Of a stretch of DNA of 64,000 nt, positions 58,580-64,000 are shown piece after piece (the stretch's first letter is position 1; each line of letters opens with the position of its first letter). The notes beneath the pieces are model-generated. The model made no database searches. It had not been told where the DNA came from and saw only the letters and a list, made by a program, of their open reading frames with translations. The DNA comes from Cephalopachus bancanus (lineage: Eukaryota > Chordata > Mammalia > Primates > Tarsiidae). The stretch lies in assembly GCA_027257055.1 (NCBI GenBank), contig JAPVLO010000153.1:8990001-9054000 (forward strand), written 5' to 3'. Made by a program: the position numbers and the translations under genes.

Positions 58580-58690
58580 GCATTATAACACAGTGGATAA
58601 GAGCTCAGGCTGTGGGTTAAGGCAGACAGACAATGGTTCAAATCTTGACTCTGCCACTACCAGCTGGGAACTTTGGGAAGATGTCCTAGT
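58580..58690 (+). mobile_element. MIR SINE 5' part
   Basis: acacagtggataagagctca, ggctgtgggttaaggcagac, gttcaaatcttgactctgcc, actaccagctgggaactttg give the tRNA-related and early core part of MIR. Confidence 0.82.
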
Positions 58691-58744
58691 TTTTGGTGTC
58701 TCTAGAAGATAATTTCATCTGGACTGCTTCACTTGGCACGACTT

Positions 58745-59065
58745 CTGCCTTTGCACTGAGAAGCCACTTCTCATCCATCCTTTAAGACTATTCTCCAGGA
58801 CCACCACTCCCGCGGCTTCTTTCCCTTAGCCTCACTTCCATGGCTCTCCTTTCACAAAACTCTCATTGTACATACAGTCAGGGATACATAGTTGCTGCCT
58901 TACTTTTTTTTTTCATTTCTTATGTAGGTTTTTTTCCCTCTCCTCAATGAGATTACGCACTTCTAGGAAGTCTAGGGCATGGGTTGACATTCTTTTTCAG
59001 TCTCTTTCCCCCTAGATGTGGTATTGAACACGTGGTAATATATAAATACTGATTATTTTCACAGT
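58745..59065 (+). mobile_element. L2 LINE fragment
   Basis: cttctcatccatcctttaag, ctctcattgtacatacagtc, caatgagattacgcacttct and gatgtggtattgaacacgtg follow the L2 3' region loosely. Confidence 0.55.
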
Positions 59066-59069
59066 AACC

Positions 59070-59305
59070 ACAAATACTGTCATTTATTGAGCTCTTACTT
59101 TGCATTAGCTACCTTACTAAATCTTTATGTGCAATGTCTCATTCAGCATTGAATGAGATAGCATTTTGTGAGATAAAAACTATTATGCTCACTTCACAAA
59201 TGAAAAATATTGAGGCCCGGAGACATAAGATAACTTATTGAGAGTCATCTAACTACTAAAAGGTAAAGCCAGATTCAAACTCCAGGCTGTTGGGCCCATT
59301 ATGCT
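59070..59305 (-). mobile_element. MIR SINE, inverted
   Basis: tcatttattgagctcttact, ttgcattagctaccttacta, ctcacttcacaaatgaaaaa, aggtaaagccagattcaaac give inverted MIR order. Confidence 0.82.
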
Positions 59306-59579
59306 GTACTGCAATGGGAGACACAATCCCTGACTCAGACATCGCAGCAAGATGGAGCCAAGAAGGCAAACTACATTGCCTGGGAACGTTCTCGAAAAAT
59401 ACATAGTTCCTTTGCTTTTCTGAGAGCTATTTTTCTCTATTCCCCTCTCTGCTTTCATGAGATCTATTTATCCTAATGGAAAGATGATTATGCCTTCAAG
59501 TGTATTGCAAAGGAAATAAAAATTTGAAAATGATTGTTCTAAAATAAGATTAATGAATTCATTCATTGAATGTTTAAGA

Positions 59580-60240
59580 GCCTTCTACACTCAAATACTA
59601 CTTAGGTACCACAGAGGATATAGAGTTTGGATTGAGTCATCAGAGAATTATCTTTGAGAATAAGTTCAGGAAGTGCTTACAGTTGGTACATAAAGTGTCC
59701 TTTAAGAAGAATCCAAGAAGGAGACATGATCACATAGCATTCATTTTATCCTTCAAGTTTGGTCAGGATGTACACATGTGGAGACTAAGAGACAGCAAAT
59801 CTACCCAAAGGCACCGAATATAAATACTAGATAAGACAGCATGCACTGCTGGAGTGGTGTACAGAAGAAGGGGAGTATGGGAAGTGAATTGTGAAGGTGA
59901 GTTAAGGCACGATCATGAGGGCTTTGAATGCCAAGCTCAAAAGGCTGATGTGATCATTGAATTCCCTTAGAGGTTTTTAAACTAGAAATTAAAATAATTA
60001 AGGTAATCTGAAACATTATCAGATAATAGTTTGTACGGTGTGTTGAATTTTTTATAAAGAAGGCAGAAAGAAGACAGGAGTGGAGATAAGAATTATACTG
60101 GCTTGATAATTGCAGAGTTGAAGAGGAGGAAACAAATGTAAAGATACAACTGATGACCAGGCAACTGATTGTCCGTGGGGTCCTAGGAAAGCCAAGGATG
60201 AATGATTCTAAAATCTGACCACCTTTCAACTTGCTAAACA
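59580..60240 (+). mobile_element. Ancient mammalian interspersed repeat, family unassigned
   Basis: gcatgcactgctggagtggt, gatcatgagggctttgaatg and gccaagctcaaaaggctgat share the style of the old repeat at 28200-29240. Highly decayed; assignment weak. Confidence 0.35.
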
Positions 60241-60554
60241 GGAGTCAGAGAAGGAGTAGGTTAGAAAGGGCAGTAATGTGTCCCTTTTCAGCATATATTT
60301 TGCCTGGAGGATATACAGATGAAAAAGGTATACAGACTATTTCAAAATAAGCTAATATACACTTTGGACTGAAATGTTTGCAGCCAAGGAAAAAAATGTA
60401 TACAATTGGAAGCATTTATTTAAAAGGCAAGTATTGAGGGCAGACAGAGACATAGTTTGGCAAAGAAAAGGCATGGCCAAATGCCAGTGGAGTTTTAAAA
60501 GAAAAAGTCAACCTTGTAAGAAATTAAAAGAACAACTGACTATTTTACTTGTAG

Positions 60555-60724
60555 ACCAAAGTTTGGAGGAAAATACTGCACTGGAGAAAGAAAACGTTAT
60601 CGTTTGTGCAATGTCCACCCCTGTCGCCCAGATGCACCAACGTTTCGGCAGATGCAATGCAGTGAGTTTGACACTGTTCCCTACAAGAATGAGTTCTACC
60701 ACTGGTTTCCTGTTTTTAATCCAG
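60555..60724 (+). CDS. ADAMTS12: ADAMTS12 exon I: end of first TSP1 repeat and start of cysteine-rich module
   Basis: 170 bp; one base completing glutamate, 56 codons, then G of a split codon (phase 2 in, 1 out). The acceptor is ttacttgtag; the donor gtaagg starts at 60725. It encodes [38 protein letters not shown] and [18 protein letters not shown]. The CxxxxRxRxC pattern closes the TSP1 repeat. [10 protein letters not shown] begins the cysteine-rich module, which helps matrix binding in this family. CRPDAP and NEFYHW differ from the CRSEAP and NELYHW I recall in human. The gene must continue beyond 64000. Confidence 0.95.
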
Positions 60725-62510
60725 GTAAGGTACTATAACAGTATATCTCAAATCTAGGGCCATAGCTTTTCTCAGGAAGCATTTGTATGCCAGGTTTTCT
60801 GTGTTCCCTGCGGTTTGACAAATGAATTGTGCCATCAGGAATTTTACATGTTAGAAGATGAAAACACTGACCTGGTTAAGATGGTCAGTAGGTGTTGAAG
60901 GCTGGCTGTGTCCAACTCTGAGCTTTGTGAGAGGTAAAAGAGAAGTTTATGAAACATGGTGACTCGCTTCAAAACAACTGAGGTGTAACTGAGCAATAAA
61001 TAGGGCATATAAAAATTCAATAACTAATTGCTTGTTGAGGGACATGTGGAACTGACTGTGATTTTGGCAGCAGTTCAGAAGAGTAGGTCATTGTGGGTTT
61101 GAAGTAATTGCAAAAAAGGCTTCCAATGAAGCAACTGATGATTCATAAGCATGAGTAGTCTTTCATGAATGGCACGAGTAGTCTTTCTATTGGACGAAAG
61201 AAGAGGGAAGGCATTCAAAATAGTCATTCCAAGTGGTAGGAGAATAGCAGCATAATAAGAATGTCTTCATCAGAAATGAATAAGAGCCAGCTCTGGACCA
61301 GAAATCAATATTTCATATGTATGGGAGTATGGGAAGGATAAAAGATCAAATCAAACTTCTAAAGGATAAACATCAGGGCTGGGGACAAAATGGAGTTAGA
61401 GAATAGAACAGAGAGGCTTTGACAAAGCTTCCTGAGTCAGGACCAGTTACACATTCTTTCCTGAAAATGAAGAAGAATCAATGACTATTAGCTATACATA
61501 AAACACAACAAAACAAAACTTATGTGTGCTGTTTTGGTGTTATTTAAGCAGGAAAGAAAACAGAGAAGACTTTCCTGAGCTAAGGAAATTTGAAGCAAGG
61601 CAGTAAAAAAATAGCTAATCAAATTTTTCATGATTTTTAAGTTCCTGAAATTCTGGTGTGATAGGACACAAGAAGAATCATAGATTTGAGAATCATGAAT
61701 CTGGCCTATTAGAACAATGATGTAAGCAATCATTTTTGAAAGAAAGATTCTGCTGTGCTTTGGCTACTTTGGGTCTCCAAAATACCCAGATAGCTATTGG
61801 TTGTCAAGGGCAACAACTACTCCTTTCCTCAATTGTTTAGTATAATTCATGGTCTAGGAAAGTGAGTCATCTTGTTATTGGCGCAATTTAGCTTCCTGAG
61901 TCAGGCATTCGAATACAGAAATGCTCATGCATGTACTCAGGTGAACTCCAAAAATAGCTAGTGATGAAAGGTACATCCATTTGGTATGATCTATACCCAT
62001 GTTTTGCACACTCTCTGTTTTATCAGAACTGTTTGGATCAGTGGTCCCATGGACCTTGAATGAACTACCTTTCAGAGCTAAGATATTATGGCTGCCCCAT
62101 GGTGTGCCAGGTGACTAGTTTGAAAGGTCCCCCTTTCAGATGTAGGGTTGTATTTGTGTCTACTTAACTCTGATAGCTCAAGTAGCTGGACTTAGAATAA
62201 GGAGATTTGATTTAGCATTGCTTTTCATTTATTTCTAAGTGTTTATCATGTACCTACTTTTTGCCTGGCATTACAGTAGGTACTAAAGAGTTGAGAGTTA
62301 TAAGAGTAGACATAAACTTCACTCGCTTTGGACTGATTGGTTTGCATCTGTAACTGGAATTAAGTTTGGCACCCGCTGAGCTCGCTGCCTAGGTGGGCTA
62401 TCAGGATCTATTCTCTATCCTGGTGGCTTCTTCATAGGCTCTTGTGCTGTTATTTGGCACAATGACTTACCTGTTAACCTGATTAGCTACTACTTTGACT
62501 ATCACACTGA

Positions 62511-62597
62511 TTTCTTTTCTTTTCTTTCTTTTTCTTTCTTTCTTTCTTTTTCTCTTTCTCTTTCTCTTTCTTTCTCTCTCTCTCTCTTTCTTTTTGA
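62511..62597 (+). repeat. (TTTC)n/(CT)n simple repeat
   Basis: About 87 bp of tttc, tctttc and ctct units. Confidence 0.95.
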
Positions 62598-63044
62598 GAA
62601 ATCAGGGTTTATTGAGAAGATAGAAAAGCTCCCACATTTCTTTCCCCATTAAACTCTATCATATGGTTATTATTTGCTTAGTAAACAGGCACCCCTGGTG
62701 GCGGCAAGTAGGTAGTTCATGTCAACAGTGATAAATGGAGCTCTTATTCTGTGCCAGGTATCCAGCATCTTGTCCCCAGCCAGGCTTCCTTTAAAAGTCA
62801 TCAGAGGAGAAAACAAATATACAGTAAAGTTTTCTATCCCCTCAGTGGACAGCGATACTCATCTGGTAAATGACCTTGGACAGATTTGCTAAGTAACCAA
62901 TGTCAAAAGAATCAAAGATTTGAACGTTTGGAATGAACCTAGAAACGTCACCACATCTTGTAGTTTTCAAACTCTGTTCCATGGAATTCCATAATGTCTA
63001 AAACTTCTTGATTCTAATTTTAGTGTTCAGGAGAAAATTTTAAA

Positions 63045-63310
63045 CTATTTTGTTTATTTGTTTGTTTATTTTTATTGATGTATATTAGATGTACACATTT
63101 TCAGAGTATATGTGATAATGTAATACGTTCATATAATCAAATCAGGGTAATTGGGATATCAGCACCTTAAATATTTATCTTTATGCTAGGATCATTTGAA
63201 TTATTGTCTTTCAGCTATTTTGAATTGTACAATGGATTAATGTTAATTATGGTCATACTACTGATCTATCAAACACCAGGTCTTATTTCTTCTATCAAAG
63301 TGTATATTTG
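63045..63310 (-). mobile_element. L1 3' UTR fragment, inverted
   Basis: ttattgatgtatattagatg, tgtaatacgttcatataatc, aaatcagggtaattgggata and cattttgaattgtacaatg-like text are the inverted L1 3' UTR, the same region as 52118-52427. Confidence 0.8.
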
Positions 63311-63934
63311 TAAGCATTTATAAACTCTTTAAAGAAGTCCAATAAATAGTAATGCTTCCACTAAAAATATATATCAGTTTTCAATATATCAAAGACAACC
63401 AATGCATTAACTTAGTCAAATTAATTTGGTTTTCTACAGGCCTTAGAATAAAAGTCTCCTGCTAACTCAAATACCCAAGACTGCCGATTGAGTTGTTCTA
63501 AGTTGTTATTATTTGCAACTTCTTGTCTGTAGAAATCAGGATTTTTTTTAACACTGTACAACCAAAAACCCAAAGAAGAAAAGCTACAAATAATATGTCT
63601 ATAAGTGCCATCTATAAGCCTGATTTCAAAATTTTCTATTCATCTCAGTGGTCTCTATAGATATCCTAAACTTATTTTGAACTGTCACATACTTGAACTT
63701 ACAAAATTTATACCTAATTAAATTCTTATATCTATCTGCTTTATTTACTTTTCATTTGAAAAAGGACAAACAATTCCCTGTTTAAAAAGTATGAAACCTA
63801 CTAACCTAGATCAACCTACTTTCCAATACAAGCATTTTCGTCACAGCATTTCTGATTTTAAATTTTATCCAACTCCACTTGATCATATTCATGTAGGTAC
63901 CCATGGGATAAACTGCCATGCAAGATCCACTATA

Positions 63935-64000
63935 AATAGCTTCTATATACATGATCTCACTGTCCCCCTCCCCATCCTTTAGAGATGAAGAAACTGAGTC
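63935..64000 (-). mobile_element. MIR fragment, inverted, cut by window end
   Basis: catgatctcactgtccccct and tttagagatgaagaaactga match the inverted MIR core; the rest is outside the window. Confidence 0.5.

Larger units (their letters stand above)
54579..60554 (+). other. ADAMTS12: ADAMTS12 intron between exons H and I (6.0 kb)
   Basis: Contains a 1.9-kb inverted L1 fragment with a target-site duplication, a compound microsatellite, MIR and L2 copies, and a decayed old repeat near 59.6-60.2 kb. About 54730-55360 and 57490-58570 show no assignable feature. Confidence 0.8.
1..64000 (+). other. ADAMTS12: ADAMTS12 gene, internal portion (gene extends beyond both window ends)
   Basis: Nine + strand exons join in one frame into a 417-codon stretch. 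It carries a propeptide/furin border, a reprolysin-type catalytic domain, a disintegrin-like module, a TSP1 repeat and the start of the cysteine-rich module. The closest family members are ADAMTS12 and ADAMTS7. The segments [38 protein letters not shown] and [19 protein letters not shown] match ADAMTS12 as I remember it and differ from ADAMTS7 (for example CSVGTTCHSK there). The family is secreted, is activated by furin-type cleavage and degrades matrix proteins; COMP is a reported ADAMTS12 substrate. All introns seen are GT-AG. The signal peptide, most of the propeptide, the spacer, the later TSP1 repeats, the mucin region and the PLAC module are outside the window. Exon numbers (about 4 to 12 of about 24) are from memory and unverified. 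Confidence 0.95.
60725..64000 (+). other. ADAMTS12: ADAMTS12 intron downstream of exon I (5' part)
   Basis: Runs off the window. It holds a CT/TTTC-rich simple repeat, an inverted L1 3' end and a partial inverted MIR at the edge. I found no further exon. The next one should encode the cysteine-rich module around a CELYCRP-like segment, which I do not see here. Confidence 0.8.

Noticed and set aside
17463..60724. Assignment to ADAMTS7, ADAMTS16 or ADAMTS18
   Set aside because: ADAMTS16/18 have HESGHNFG at the active site; ADAMTS7 differs at CSVGTTCHSK and other segments. The exons here fit ADAMTS12 at all informative positions I recall.

Overview
This is vertebrate nuclear DNA from a primate. 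It has no bacterial-style gene packing. What it has is short exons with GT/AG borders, long introns, and dense SINE, LINE, LTR and DNA-transposon remnants. Dimeric 7SL-derived Alu elements with two arms joined by an A-rich linker are a primate hallmark. The best-preserved Alu copies are not the AluS/AluY type of monkeys and apes, nor the usual lemur/loris type as I recall it. Tarsier is my best guess, but that is an inference.

The whole window lies inside one gene on the + strand. Nine coding exons (17463-17659, 18805-18888, 36145-36269, 39274-39423, 45036-45179, 45763-45907, 52883-52975, 54433-54578, 60555-60724) splice in a continuous frame with matching phases. Together they encode 417 whole codons plus a split codon at each end. 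The product is the middle of ADAMTS12, a secreted zinc metalloproteinase. In order it covers the end of the propeptide with its furin site, the complete catalytic domain (HELGH...HD zinc site and Met-turn), the disintegrin-like module, the first thrombospondin type 1 repeat, and the start of the cysteine-rich module. The signal peptide and most of the propeptide lie upstream of the window. The spacer, later TSP1 repeats, mucin-like region and C-terminus lie downstream.

Layout: 1-17462 is intron with L1, L2, MIR and MLT1 copies and a candidate retroviral LTR near 8.5-9.4 kb. Positions 17463-18888 hold two exons. Positions 18889-36144 are a 17-kb intron with two good L2 copies, L1s, a cluster of Alus and a Tigger transposon. 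Positions 36145-45907 hold four exons, covering the core of the protease. Positions 45908-60724 hold three exons separated by Alu- and L1-rich introns. Positions 60725-64000 are intron.

I found no second gene, structural RNA gene, CRISPR array or operon, and no convincing undescribed system. The most interesting non-coding signal is the lineage-specific Alu subfamily. Its better-preserved copies share a strong right-arm hairpin, and two of them carry a perfect tRNA-like T-arm around the B box. Several have intact target-site duplications. Smaller items are a perfect 15-bp inverted repeat, a 68-bp tandem duplication next to the candidate LTR, and an Alu tail that has become a GGAA microsatellite.
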